Origin: Zanthoxylum bungeanum
Taxonomy: Eukaryota > Streptophyta > Magnoliopsida > Sapindales > Rutaceae
NCBI GenBank assembly: GCA_019454045.1
Contig: SKCR01025356.1
Coordinates: forward strand, 124,001-188,000
Direction: 5' to 3'
Length of the DNA: 64,000 nt
Each line of letters starts with the position of its first letter. Within the stretch, counting starts at the first letter, position 1. Positions 48,501-62,274 of the stretch are shown in pieces. The position numbers and the translations under genes are program-made. The notes beneath the pieces were generated by a model. It had not been told where the DNA came from, made no database searches, and saw only the letters and a program-made list of their open reading frames with translations.

Positions 48501-51500
48501 CAAAAACCACATATATGCACGCATATAATCACATATCAAAATCCATAAATGCATGAGCTTTAACTCTCATCAAATCCCAGATTAATCTGACAACCCAAAT
48601 GGCCAAGTGTAACAAACTAGGATACTTTAAGGATTTCACTAATAGTTGTCCTCCATATTTTCCACACAGGATTTACAATTGCTACATCGAAGGCAGTCCT
48701 ACCCATATGTCAAACAGGACTCCCGCAGGGTCTATCATCAGATACCATGTAGGCCCGAAGACTTCAACGTAACCTCTAATAGGATTTATAGGTCTAACCC
48801 ATGGCGATCCAGTCCACCAATAACTAAGACTCATGTGTGGTCAACCATAACACTGTAGACATTTTATAAAATCACATAGCCCGATAATGAGTCTCTTATG
48901 GGGACTCCATAAGGTTTGGAAAGTTGCAAGGTTAAATGTTGGAAGGGAAATGAACTTCAAAGTAATCCAAAAATAGCCAAGTCCGGCCGGATATCACATA
49001 TATCTGACCAAGTCTCCAAAGTCTGACTGTACATAAATTTGAAACCCTAAATTCGACCGGACATATGACAATTGTTAATAAGTTTGCATATTTTCAATCA
49101 CTAGAATCACAAGATTTGATTAATGTCTTACTAGACATATATTTGATATACATGTCCGGTCGGACATGTATCGAGTTGTCAGTGAGTGTGCATATTGTCA
49201 ATTACTGAAATCACGAACCTGATTGATGTCCAGTCGGATGTATGGCTCAAGATAAATATCCGACCAGACATAGATCGAGTTATAACTGACGCTGTAGATT
49301 GTCAATCACTGGAGACAAAAATGGGATTAAATTTCCCCTTTTTTTTTTATCTAGTTTGGGAACTATAAAAATAACCCAGAACCCTTTACAAATAGTCTTT
49401 AAATCTGATCCCTGGCAAGAAACCTTTTGATTTGGAACAAAAAATCTGAAATCTATCCTGAAACTCTGTCAAGATAAAAAAAACACAGTGAGAAGAATCC
49501 CATAATATTGCTTAGAGATCCCATTCGGTAAGCAAACCAGCGGCAATTCGATCTTCAGTGGCGCTTTCCTAGCCAACCACATCTAAAGGTACGACCTGAG
49601 GGCACCCTAATTTCTATTCATGTATTTGTAATTTCTGTTCTGATGCAGTATCTCCGACCATACTTGGTATATGTCTAGCCGAATATACAAAAGTCATAAA
49701 AAAATCCGACCAAATGATATAAATGTCCAACTATATCACTGTTTATATCCAGTTATTATTGTTTCCCTATGGTATATAGGATGGAAATCCGGACATAAAT
49801 TCCATAGCCGATTCCGAATGGACTGTAGTATGGTCTTTACTCGGGATACAACTTCACGTACGATTGGGAAATAATTATTTTTATGGTTCAGGAAGAATGT
49901 CCGGCCAGACTCATGGTATATCCACCCGGACATCTCTAATGTGAAATATATCTGGTCTGGCTTCTTCGAGGCCAAATCGATGAGGCATGCACCCTATTTT
50001 AGTTTAATTACTATTTTACTTCTTTTGCCTCTCATCTATAGTTATTATATTATTGTTATGCTATTGTTACTTCCTATATATTGCTATTTGGGTATGTTTC
50101 TGCACTATTTCTGTTTCTGTTTCACGAAGAATATCTGGCCAGACTTGCACTAAGTCTGGCCGGTCATTAATCACATAAAGAATATCCGGCCAGGCTTATT
50201 CGAAGCAAGGCCAATGAAACATGTACTCTATCTTGTTTACTTTATTATTTTATTACTATTATTATGCCTTAAAATTTTTATATTACTGTTCTGCTGTTAC
50301 TTCTTTATTAGTACTGTTAGTTGTGTATGATTTTACATTTCCTGACTTTCTCATTTTCCAAAATGTCTGGCCAGACATGTAATATGTCCGGCCGGACATC
50401 AATGTGAGATATATGCTTTGTTTTGTTTTATTATTATTCTACTACTATTTTGACAATCTTTGAACATTGATGTTTATCTGTTTCCCCATTTACTGGATTT
50501 TTTATTAAATGTTTGAGATATTGTATGCCTTCAAACTGTCATTGCGTGATATTGCATTATAAGACATGGTGATTCTTCTTTTAAACCTGAATATTATACT
50601 GACATTAGTAAGGGACCATTCCGAATCCAAATGAGTTTATGGTCGGACCTTGCGAGGGGTGCAGTGCAGTCTTAAATCATTACAATGTCTTATACTATGT
50701 GGCAACTCCTTCATTCTCCGGTAGTCCTCCGTGGGCTATCTGTACTCTCTACGAGCTGCAAGACCAACGATGTTATGGTCACCGACATCATAGGCATAAC
50801 GGTAAACCCCATTTTTCTCCTACAAACACTTTATAAACTTTCACAATAGGTAGTCCTGTCACACTTTCCTTACCGAGTTATAGACCCTTGTATTGTCAAA
50901 CAACAAGTGAACCTCATGTGTGAACCTGTGGTATGTGCGAAATGTATAATTTACCAAAATACCCATGCAGTAATTTATAAATACAATAAATTGTCAATTA
51001 TGTAAAATACGAAAAAATATCATAACTTAAAATAATTATTTCATAAACAATTTGATAAATAGATACAATGCGGAATTTAAATACAATTTATATAACATTT
51101 TTAAAATAAACTTTATTTAAAAAAGAACGGTAATCGAACCCCTACCTAGATCACATGCTAGGATATGAAACGGTTCTCACCATGAAGTTCGGCACACACG
51201 ACTTCATCTCGTCCCAGACTGAATTCTGTCTTAGGCTGGCTGGCACACATATCGAGGGACATATAATTTGCTTTTGATGGTGTTTCCATGGTCTAATAAC
51301 TTTTATTGGTCAAATCATATACCCACATGCTCAATTCATCGAGGAAAGTTCGTTGGTGGTGTTTGTTTGCTGATCCAACGGTCGAATTTTCTGAACTCGG
51401 CCAAAAATTGAATTTCACTCTCCTCTAAAATGGGTATTTCTCAAACGACATCACATCTGAGCATGGCCGGAAGCATCAGAAAGTTCTCACCCAGGGGAAC

Positions 51501-52117
51501 ACTCACTCACCACCAGTGATGACAGATGACGTCGGTAACACATAAGGTGGAGAAAATGGTTGTCATGATTTTGAGACAATGATATCTCCTATAGTTGGGC
51601 TTTGATAATGACACTGCCGGTAGGGTTGGAATGACCAATGATTGAGGATTATAACGAGTCAGCGCGTGGCAGTTGGAGAACGACAGTGGTGACGCACGAC
51701 AGACAACATTGGGGGTGCTTGAGTGAGAGAGAAAGAGACTTATATTTTAAATGGAGGGGAATTTGCCACATATATAGAGATGGGTGAGACACGTGTCACC
51801 CACAGATTAAGCCATGTGTCACAAGCCGATTAGTCCATGTGTTGCACGTTGATTGGGCCAAATGTCGCATGATGATTGTTGCCAGATGTCAACCCATCAT
51901 AGTGCCATGTTTCAACCCCTGGAAAAGATCATTAAGCCTCCTGAAGTTTGATTAAAGAAAAATTTGTCGGAGAAACTCTCAAATTTTATCATTCTAGTCT
52001 TTGAAAGTTTTAAAATTTTACAATTTGATCCTTTTTTTACCAAGTCAAAATTTGAATTTTTGACCCAAACTTCTATTATTTCCCAATAAAACCCTTACGA
52101 AAGGTATGAGGTTTTAT
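48501..52117 (-). repeat. LTR of chromovirus copy 2, truncated and interrupted
   Basis: Matches 10780-12432 of copy 1. It begins inside the LTR where element A ends and finishes at GAGGTTTTATA (copy 1: GAGGTTTTACA). Interrupted by a solo LTR at 48854-50824. ACGTG-type motifs at 51790-51900 lie upstream of a minus-strand TATATATG near 51770, as in copy 1. Confidence 0.65.
48854..50824 (-). mobile_element. Solo LTR, Tat/Ogre-like, inverted, TSD AACAC
   Basis: 1971 bp, + strand TGTAGACATT to CTCCTACA, flanked by AACAC at 48849-48853 and 50825-50829. Copy 1 has the uninterrupted site at about 11149. Read on the minus strand its first 200 bp follow the start of the solo LTR at 14970 (TGTAGGAG, GGGGTTTACCG, CCTATGATG), so the two are relatives in opposite orientation. 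It carries several tccggccggacat-type palindromic phrases (48985-50400). Confidence 0.85.
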
Positions 52118-53118
52118 ATTCTTCCCTCCTGAAAGGAATTTGATCCCGAAATTTGAAATATACATGGGTATAGAGCATGACATTGAGCTAGAAATCAAAC
52201 AAATGGGGATACTTCTCAAACGCTTTGACTTCAAGCTCCCATGTGCCTTCATCCTCCTTATAGTGTTCCCATATCGCCCTGACAAACGACATTCCCTTAT
52301 TGCGTAAAACTTTGAGCCTTCTCTAATATATGTATTGGTTGTTCTTCATACGACACATCCTTTTGTACTAGTAATTCTATCCATTGTACTAGGCGAGATG
52401 AGTTTGATCTACACTTTCGAGACATCGAAACATGAAAAGGATTGTGTAGTGCCCCAGTTTTGTTGGCAGCCTCGTCTTTCCGATAACCTCGAAGGGCCTA
52501 ATATATGGTGGGGCCAACTTTCCCTTAACTTCAAATCTCATTGCGCTACGCTTCGGGGTCACCTATTGTGATGCATAATCTTATACACCAAATTTTATTT
52601 CTCTCATTAAGGGGTCTGTATAGCTCTTTTGAGGACTTTGAACCTCTTTCAACTTCTGATCTTTTCAGTCCTTACTTGGATCATATCATTCCCACAAAAG
52701 TGATATACCTTTTTGGCTCTGCCCTAATATAAGGGCGATCTATATGGCCTACTACATAAAGTCTCATAGGAGGCCAAACTCAAGCTAGCCTATTTCTTAT
52801 TATTGTAGGAAAACTCATCAAAGAGTGAGATGGGTAACCCAATTCCCTCTAATGCATAGTATACCTGGACGGAGCATGACCTCTAGGGTTTGAATAATTC
52901 TCTCAGACTGAGCATCGGTTTAGGGTGATATGTAATAGTTAAAATAAATCTCGTACCTAAGGCCCTCTGCAAGGCTTTATAAAACCTTAAGATAAATTGT
53001 GTGTCTTTGTCAGAGACAATGATAGAAGTATTTCATGCATGAGAATTATATTATTTATACAAAGCTGATTGAACTTAGCTATGAAACATTTGATCTCATA
53101 CGGAATGAAGTGAGCAGT

Positions 53119-56100
53119 TGTAATGCCCCGGTAATTCCGACGACTGCTATATTATAGGATGCATATTACATGATACAAATCATGCTCAACCATGTATGCG
53201 TTTGGGAAATTACATTTCAGACATTTAATGTGTCCTTTACAGTTCCGATACGAAATTTACTTTCGGTTCCACTCCGAACAAGTTTTAGTACTTGGGCTAT
53301 AACGTTTTCATAAAATCTTCGATTTTTATGAACTTTATATCATCGGAAATCTAAGATCGAGACCTACAACTTCCACGTTGGACATTGTTCCAAATTCGAA
53401 TCATAAGCAAGTCAAAAATTATGATTTTCGTGGATGTTATAGTAGAATTCGAGAATGCCCTAGATTTTGGTGATGTGGCACAATTTTGGCCACCCATTTC
53501 ATTACAAAAATCAACCACCTTCTCATATAAATATAGCAATATTCACTCATCTCTCCCAATAGCCAAAAAAAAATGTGAGATAAGGATTCCAAGGGATCCC
53601 AAATTCTTCTTCTTCTTCATCTTCATGGGAATGTTTTATGAATGGGTGATGATTCTCAAGTTCCAAGCACACAAAAGTAAGCTTCTAACTCTCTTCTTTC
53701 ATTATTTTTTAGTTTTGGGCAAGCAAACTAGAGCCCCAAATTCTCACCTTGTATGCCCTAGAGTTTGGAGTGGCTCAATTGGAATTAAGGATGTTGTTAG
53801 CATGCATTTTGGGAGAGTGTTATGATAGTATTAGCATAGAATGAACCATTTGTGTGTATGCGTGTGTTAGGGGAATAATATTTTATGAGTTGATAATACT
53901 AGATAAGAAGTTGTGTTTGATTGAGAATATTGTTTGATTGATGATATGGAATGAGATTATGTTAAGTTGAGTTGGAGTTTTGATGATAATGGTGGTGATT
54001 GCCTAGGTATTGTTGGGGTTTTTAAAGGAGGCAATTTCGGGTTAACGCAGCGGAACGCGGAAAATCAAAATTTTCCGATTTCAATAATTTTTCTTGGACA
54101 ATTAAAATAAAAAAATTTATTTTTATTACTCAATACTTAAAAACTGAAATTTTTACCCAAAAAATCATATTTTTCCTTAATTACCGATTAGCCCCTAAAT
54201 TTTGCATTTTGAAAATTTTAGTCTTAATTTGTCAAATATAAAATTAAGTGATTTCATATCACTACCAAAATGATTTATACATGTCTAATATATGAAAATT
54301 CAAATTGCAACTCAAGAAACCAATTTTCCCACAATTGCCAAAAGTTCCATAAATTTTCAAGTTTGATCAATTTGGTCCAATTTGTTCAAAACAACTAAAG
54401 ATCAAATCCAATCAATACCAAATTTAATATACATCATATATACATCATTATATAACACATATATGAAAAGCCCCAAATTTAGAAAGGGTTATGAACCCTA
54501 ATTTCTCAAAATTATCCAATTGACCAATTAACACCAAATTAAATAAATTCAACACTTTAATTGAATCTTTACTACACCAAACAAGTCTCACCACTATGAA
54601 TAAACTCAAGAAAAATTATAGGTCATCAATGAGTGGCTTAGCAACTCTAGAATGACAACTTGATTACCAAATAATCAAAAGAATGCTTAATAACTCTTTA
54701 TAAGCTTTAATCAATATACATGCTAACATCTTTCTATCAAATTCTCAACCATTCAATTACATGCATAAAGAGTAGAGAAAAATCTAAGCTACACATTTTG
54801 AAGCCTAGAGTCATAGAAATAATTTCTAAGTTAAAGAAAGTTAGAAAAACATACAAATTTCCAAGATTTTCATGCTTTTCCTTTGTTTTCTTTCCATTTT
54901 TCTCTCAAAATTTATTTGTATTTGATTTTGGTTACTTGAAATTACGAAATAAAAAATTAAAACAAAAATTATATATTTTCCAAGCTTTGGCCGAAAATGA
55001 GAGGAAAAAATGTAAGCCAAGTATTCCAATTTTATTTCAATTAATTAAAGGATAAAGATTTAATAAATTTGTGGTTATAAATCATTAAACCATTTAATGA
55101 AATCCACAAATGTTCCAATTAAATCATGCCATTTAATCCAATAAAAATTGGCCATTTGTTTAATTTAATAAAGTAACAAGATATTTATTATTTAATTAAT
55201 TTAATCATTTGACATTTAAATAATCAAATAATTATATACAAATATCTTAAATATATGTATTATATTTACATTAAATAATAAAAATACATAAATTAATTAT
55301 AAATATCAAATATCACAATTTGACATTTAACAAATGACTGAAAGATCCCAAACTCATCTATTATCGTTTAACCGTTAAACGACTTATAAATAATCAGTAT
55401 TATTCATAAAAGTTGCCCTAGTACTCTATGAGTATATTTCATTAGTGAAACTCTCTAGGTTCAGGCATATCCATCACGAAATCCAATTTCGTGTCCATAA
55501 TCTACCCACCCGTAAATTATAACGACCACAAATAAACTTTCTGAACCATACAAGTCGAGGTCATTACATAAATATAATCCATCCGTCACAGGTATCCAGA
55601 TTATTCCAGAGATATAGATATAAACGTCAAATCTCTATAGATATAATCAAGTCGACGTTTCTATTAGTAACCTCTTAATAACACTTAGAACTCACTTCTA
55701 CAGTGTACCACGGGCCCATGAATTTAATATATTACTAATTCCATATTGAATACTTATGCTCAGTACACAGAATTGACGGATCCTATCTCGATACGCACAG
55801 GATATCCTGAGTATCAGTCCACACCAACGAACAGACGGAGGTCTGATCTAAATAGATTGGTGACGTGACTGCCATCAAAGTGTGGAGGATAACTCATATA
55901 TCCACAGTGGTATCTCAAGTCAAAGAATCACTATGCTCACTCAACCCGAGAAGATTCTTATTGACGTTGGTGTACCATCCATTAAGAATCTTCGATGAAT
56001 CGTTCAGTATTTATCCGATATAAATACCTACATGTCTATATGAGTCTCCCGAGACTCATGGTTCATTGCGAAACCATTGGAATTCAATATTCCAATATAC

Positions 56101-58153
56101 AACACGAACCGGTCTCAGCGGGTTTACTTACTAACCAAGTAATTGTAAACCTTGACCGAGAACAGTTAAAGAATGATACTGTTATAATACTGCTCAATGT
56201 CAGTTGCAACACTTTTGTAACTGTATCATAACCAATCAATCTATGGTCATTTACGTCTTTATCATATAATGAAGAAGTAATATTAAATAGACTGTTCATT
56301 TTATTCACTAATAAAATATTTACAAGAGTATTTATAAGGAAATACATAAGAAATTGGCGCTCAGAGCACCAACCCTAACATGTATGTCATTGAAGAGTTG
56401 ATGCTAGGCCCTGAAATCAGGATAGCGTCGCGACGCTCACCACCCAGCATCGCGACACGTAAGAAGGAGAGGCTCACTGCCTCGGGCCTGATTGTGTGAG
56501 CTTCACGACGCTCTACATTTGACGTCGCGATGTGAATTAAGTAGAGGCTCTGCCTCGGGTCTGATCAGGTGGGAGTCGCAATGTGAAACACTAAGCATCA
56601 TGACGCGCAGCAGTCAGAGGCTCTCTGCCTCAGGTCTGAACTAGTGGGAGTCGCAACGAGCAATGTCTAGCGTCGCGACATGCGACTTTTCATCAGAATC
56701 AGATTTAACCATTCCAATTTCATCATAGGAAGTTAGAAGGTACTCCAAGGGTTTCATATCAGTGTAATTACACGCAATACATCGTGTCTCAAACATAATA
56801 CGTCATCTAGTGATATAAGTTCCGAAGCATATTCCATAATTTATATTCTAACCAAGTTTATCGATTATAGATTGTCGGCAGGAACCAAAATATTCTTCGA
56901 CGATGTGAAGTAGTGCCAGCTAGATTCCAAATCAGTGAGTGGATGTTTTCTCTTCAAAGTTGTAATTACTCATATTTTTTTGAATTGAAACTTACTTTTC
57001 CGTACATAGGGCGTTATCCAAGTTTATTTCCTGTTGTTTTATGAATAAGAATATTTTGAGAAATATTTTAGAATGTGATGATCTTTAAAGCATAATTTTG
57101 ACGATTTTTGGAGGCATGGGGGAAAAATCCACCTCAGATGTAACTTGATACATATATTGGAATTGACTGTTACTGGAATTGACGGATTCAGAATATGTGC
57201 ATTTGTAGAGCAGGACTATGGGGATGGCGATACATAATACCCCTAGATCCAAGATTTCAGGGCTAAGGGGACGGCAGACGTAACACCCCTAGACCTTAGA
57301 TTCAGGGTCGAGATGATAGCGTTGATCAACACATCTCATTCTAGTTCAGTGGATTGGGGGACGGCAAGATGGGGCGCCCCAAGACCACTAGTTTAGGCAT
57401 ATGGGAGGACAGCATATGTCAGGTTTTTCAGAGACAGATTTTCAGAGAAATGATTTTTAGAGACAGATTTACAGAGATGAGACTTTCAGAGATATGGTTT
57501 TCAGAAACGATAAGCTTTATGAAAGAGTTTTTTAGAGAATTCAATTTTACAGAAAGTGATTTCAGAATTTTTCAGAAAGAAAGGTTTCCAGAAAGGTTTT
57601 CTAGAAAGAGAACTGTTTTCACATAAGAAAGAATTTTAAGAAAGAATCGTTTTCCTTTAAATGATTATGATTTCAGTAAAATGAATGTTTAATAAAGCAT
57701 TTCAATTTCAGTTTTCAACTGTCCACTCACTAGGTCGTTCAAACAATCTAACCCCCCACTCCCAGTGTTTCTGTTTTGTAGGTATACCCGGAGGACGAGC
57801 TCGAGTCGATATATACTGATGGCAGTCACTAGGGTATTGGTTCCACCAGTTCAAGTCAGAGATAAAGTTCAGTCAGAGTCAAGTAAAGTCATGTATTAAA
57901 TATTTGTATAATTAATTTTGTGTGTGTAATAAGTTAAATGTCCACAACATGGTTGTAAAGTGTATTGTATTTGAGTATACAGTTATGAATGTTGAATTAC
58001 CTTTTATGTTGTTGAGTTAGGCAATGGACCCGTGTATGAGATCATGTTTAAGATGAGATTAACAATGTTGATCAGTGTCAGAAAGTCAGAGGCTCAGGGG
58101 GATAGAGAGGCCTATTCCCTGCTGGTAACATCTCTGAGAAATGGGATGTTACA
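53119..58153. mobile_element. Solo LTR of a further gypsy family, split by another solo LTR
   Basis: Starts TGTAATGCCCCGG and ends GGGATGTTACA, with flanks GCAGT (53114-53118) and TCAGT (58154-58158), one mismatch. Copy 1 has the intact site at about 13955. Without the nested insert (54011-56380) it is about 2.66 kb. Phrases such as gacctacaacttccacgttgg and the block ataccCCTAGATCC are typical of long chromovirus LTRs. Phrases resembling GCGTCGCGACGC occur at 56425-56690. Confidence 0.75.
54011..56380 (-). mobile_element. Nested solo LTR, probably Ty1/copia, TSD GGTAT/TGTAT
   Basis: 2370 bp, TGTTGGGG to CCCTAACA, with five-base flanks GGTAT (54006-54010) and TGTAT (56381-56385). On the minus strand it begins TGTTAGGGTTGGTGCTC and has TATAAATACTC about 40 bp in. 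The other end carries acgcagcggaa. A relative begins at 62275. Assignment to copia rests on these end motifs only. Confidence 0.7.
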
Positions 58154-60290
58154 TCAGTCTTTGTTAGTCAGTCCACTATTACCCATGTCTCATCTTCCTT
58201 TTGTGTAATCCAATCACAAAACACATGGTGATTTTATCACATTTCCAATCGAGAATCGGCAATGGTTGAAGTAACTCAATAGGCCTCTGGTGTTCTGCCT
58301 TAACCTGTTGGCATGTCATACACTTGGCCACAAAGGTAGCAACATATTTCTCCATCCTCTTCCTCTATTACCATCCCTTTTAGGTCTTGATACATCTTGG
58401 TACTCCTTGGATGTACTGCAAACCGGGACTTATAAGCACTAGTGAGTATCATTTCCCGTAAGGTGGGATCGTCGACCACTGTTAGTCTTTCATTAAATAG
58501 TATGAAACCATTATCGTTGACACTCTAACCTTCCAATTGTCATCCATTTTAGTTTTGTTCCCAAACTGCTCTTAATTCCTTGTCTCGTTTCTAGCTTTAA
58601 TATATAATCTCGAGAAAGGTTGAGACAGTCATGACATTACCGACAGAAGCATTATAATCATCTTTCAAATATTCCATGCTGAAATCCCCTACATTAATCG
58701 ACCTTTTCTAGTCCTCTAGGGCAAGGGAAACTATGACACTGCAAGGTTCTCTACTTAAAGCATCAGTCACACTGTTGGCTTTCCCAAGGTGATACAAAAA
58801 GAGAAAAGTCATAATCCTTCATATCTTTATGGCAAATGTCATTGTTACTATTTCAAGATCATGAGTATGGTAGTTTCTTTCATGCGATTTCAACTGTCGG
58901 GTACAGTAAGAACTGGTATAGTTGTTAGTCTATGATTTAATTCCAGAAAACCGTCTAACAATTGTCATCCCAGATGGACCCAAATCTATTTCTAGTCAAT
59001 TTGATCAGGGCAATGCTATTTTAGAGAAATCTTTCACGAATCGAAGATGATATTCGACTAATCTGAGAAAACAATATACTCTTATTACATTCTTCAGTAT
59101 CTCCCACTGTAAGACAAGTTCTATATTCGAAGAGTCGATCACAATACGTCCATAAGAGATTACAAGCCCTAGAAACTTTACCTCAGTCATCCAAAGTCAT
59201 TTTTCAATCTTGTGGCACACAATGGTTGATTTATTAAAGTGTACAGTACAACCCTTCTATACTTTGCCTACTCTTCTTAGGTTTTTTAGTATACCAAGTT
59301 GTCATCGATGAAGACTATCACAACTAATATAGATAGAGTTGGAAGACTCGATTCATGAGAACCTTGAAGACGGCAGTGGCATTAAGGCATTAATTAAGTC
59401 GAAAGGCGTAACTAAAAAAATTAAAGTGGCCGTTTTGAGTTTTGGATGCGATCTTCGGTGTGTCTCCCTTTCGAATTCCTTCTTGCTGATAATCAGATCT
59501 CAAGTTAATTTTTGGAGAAAAACTTGGACCCACCAAGTAAGTTAAACAGTTCACCTATCCTCGGTAGTGAGTATTTTTTCATAGGGGTTAGTTGATTTAA
59601 ATTTCAATAATCATCCCAACGCCTTAGCATCCATTCATCTGTATTGATAGACAATACAAGGGCTTTCAACTGTAAAGTATTACTTCGGATGAACCCCTTA
59701 CTCATAAAGTTTTCGACCTAGCACCTCAGTTTTGTCATCTCGGCAAGGGTCGTGCTATAGGCCGGAATAAAAATTGACTGAGCTCGGGGAACCAAGTCAA
59801 AACAAAACTCAATCTCTGGATCTGGTTGCAATCTCGATAAATATTCTAAAGATAAATTTATAAACTCACTAACCTGTAGCATATGGGAATAGTGATCTTC
59901 TGAACTTCCCTTGTAATTGAGGGAAAACAAGCTCCCATTGCAGTCAAGCTTCTTTCTTTCATCTATGCATTCCTTCAAGATAGGACTGCGTTTCAAGTCA
60001 AGCTCACTTGGTAAACAATAGAGATTCCCTTCCTTGATGGAAGAATGACTGTTTTTCTGTAGCAACCCACTGTGACTAGTTACTTGGATAGCTAGTCCAC
60101 TAAGGGTCACATCGAATGGTTCCAAGTGCAATACAATCAAATCATCTTTTTTTTCATCTCCATTACTCCTCTGTGATTGGCTGAAAGCCTCAAGAGATTT
60201 AGCGCGTTGGGCGAATAAGTGGATGTTAGGAAGCGTGTCAACTATTGGGTGTTGATATAATCAATGATATATGGGTTCAACTTTGTCACA

Positions 60291-62274
60291 TCCCAAGAAG
60301 TGCAAGACATGACAGACAGAAGACAGTGTTGCCATCTTCATAGGCCTATGACATGAACATGTATAACATGACATGATCTATAAATGAACTTTCTGATTCA
60401 GAATACATGCATTTCCGATGTACAATCACACATGAATTACATGAAACATACTAATATAATGCGATCTATACATGTAAATATCATTCGGACTCGTGGCCTA
60501 TCATGACAGATATAAAAACAACCGTGTTCCTAATGACTGTAGTTGGTATCCACCTTCTCCAAATCTCGTCATATGCATACATGTAGTCCTACAACACAAA
60601 GCTAAAAGTAGAAGAGTAAGTCGTATGAACGGCCTAAAGAGTGTACATAAAAATTTTAGTATAAATTAATGTAACAAGTATGAACGAATTTGCTTCATAA
60701 ATCCTGAAACCTGACTCGTGAGCTTATGAAATGTAAATAATAAATTTTACTTCTTGGAACCTATCTATAACTTATGTATTGTGAGTGTGGGGTCGTAAAA
60801 CATGATCGGTAAACCATAAAATAAAAACTGTAAACATGATACATGAAAACTTACGATGTAAACATGACATGTGGAAGACATAAACTGTGGACTATAAACA
60901 TGAACTGTAACCATAAAGCGTGACTTGGAAATCATGAAATGTGGACTATGAATAATGATATGTAAACTGTAAACATGATATATAAGTTATACAACATGAC
61001 TTGTATATCATGACACATGAACTATAATTCGGAAATTGCAAATCATGGAACATAAACTAAAAACCATTGAGCATGACCTGCAAAACCTGACTGTAAATTG
61101 TAAAAATGCATGTATGTTGTAAATTGCAAAAATATCTGTATATTGTAAACATTATTTGAAAATTGTAAACATATAAATTATAAATTATCGACCGTAGAGT
61201 GAAAACATAATTATAGTTGAACTGTAAACTAAAAGTCATAATTCAAAGTAGATATTTTATACAGTTGTCATGAAAACAATACAAGTATCATGACATGGGG
61301 GCATGAAACCTACTCAGCGGGACCTAGCACTGCATAAGCAGAGGAATAAGAACATGAACATAAATAGGCCTAAGAGGGTTTCCAAGGAACCATTAGGTGA
61401 GCTAAAACTGAGCATACTTAAGTAGTTATCACTGCAATATGACCTACTTAGCAGGAACCTAATGCTGCGTAACTAGGAAAACATGAACATGAACGTAAAC
61501 ATGAGCATACTAGAGCAACTATACATGAGGAGATAACACTTTATCGGTGTTTGAAAACATTTAATTGCTTGTACTTGTAAACATGCAAATTGTATACTAT
61601 AAAACATGAAACTTAAATTGTAAATCTTGAAAATCACGAACTGTAAATCATGTTACATAAGTTGCAAGCATGAGACATAATCTATAAGTCATGAAACATG
61701 AAAACGTAACCGTAAATTGACACATAAAATGTGAAAAAGGACAACCTTTACTATTTTGGCCACAATTTTAGCTACCAATGTCCAATTTCAGTGATCTTAG
61801 TAGTGTTTCGAAGCTACGCCCTAGATCTACAACTTTCATGTTGAAAATATTTCTAAATTCGGAGAAAAAATAGGTAAAAAAATATGAGATTAATAGACTG
61901 CAATGTAGCACTTCGGGAACCTCCCACCTTATTTAACATGTGACCAATTGAAAAATTAATTTTTAAATTAAAAGCCCAGCCCACATTTTAGATCATTCTT
62001 GACACTCTTTATCTTTTTTTAAACAAAATAGTTTGGCTTGGTGACATAAGAATTAAGATTTGGTTGTTCAAGTTCCAAGTTCAAATCCATGGGGTGCACT
62101 TCTTATAAGAGCCTGAGACAGACGATGGTTTTACCTATTTTATTTAACCTCAGTTTATATGGTTTGACGGTGGGATTTCTAATATTTTAAAAAAAACTAA
62201 AGAAGTAACTATGGAAAGAATTAGCTTTAGATGGAGATAAAATGCATGTATGTCAGTGTGAGTCAAGTCTAAAT
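60291..62274. other. Noncoding A/T-rich segment with loose tandem repeats, flank of chromovirus copy 2
   Basis: 60780-61700 is dominated by degenerate repeats of catgaaac/aactgtaaac type. 61820-61900 resembles 53345-53415 of the TGTAATG LTR (ctacaacttt, gttgaaaat, ttctaaattcgg), so parts are probably old gypsy LTR sequence. Nothing recognisable as gag or a primer-binding site is seen. Confidence 0.45.

Larger units (their letters stand above)
52118..60290 (-). pseudogene. Chromovirus (Ty3/gypsy) pol relic, copy 2
   Basis: Same order as copy 1. The PR-RT linker is at 59718-60140 (SEFINLSLEYLSRLQPDPEI, then EFCFDLVPRAQSI). The RT end/RNase H linker at 59005-59190 has EVKFLGLVISYGRIVIDSS and FVKDFSKIALP. 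Integrase and then a chromodomain scrap near 52185-52320 (GTWELE) follow leftwards. Stops and frameshifts are frequent. Interrupted at 53119-58153 by another solo LTR. It lacks the MITE and solo LTR found in copy 1 and shows their empty sites. Confidence 0.78.
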
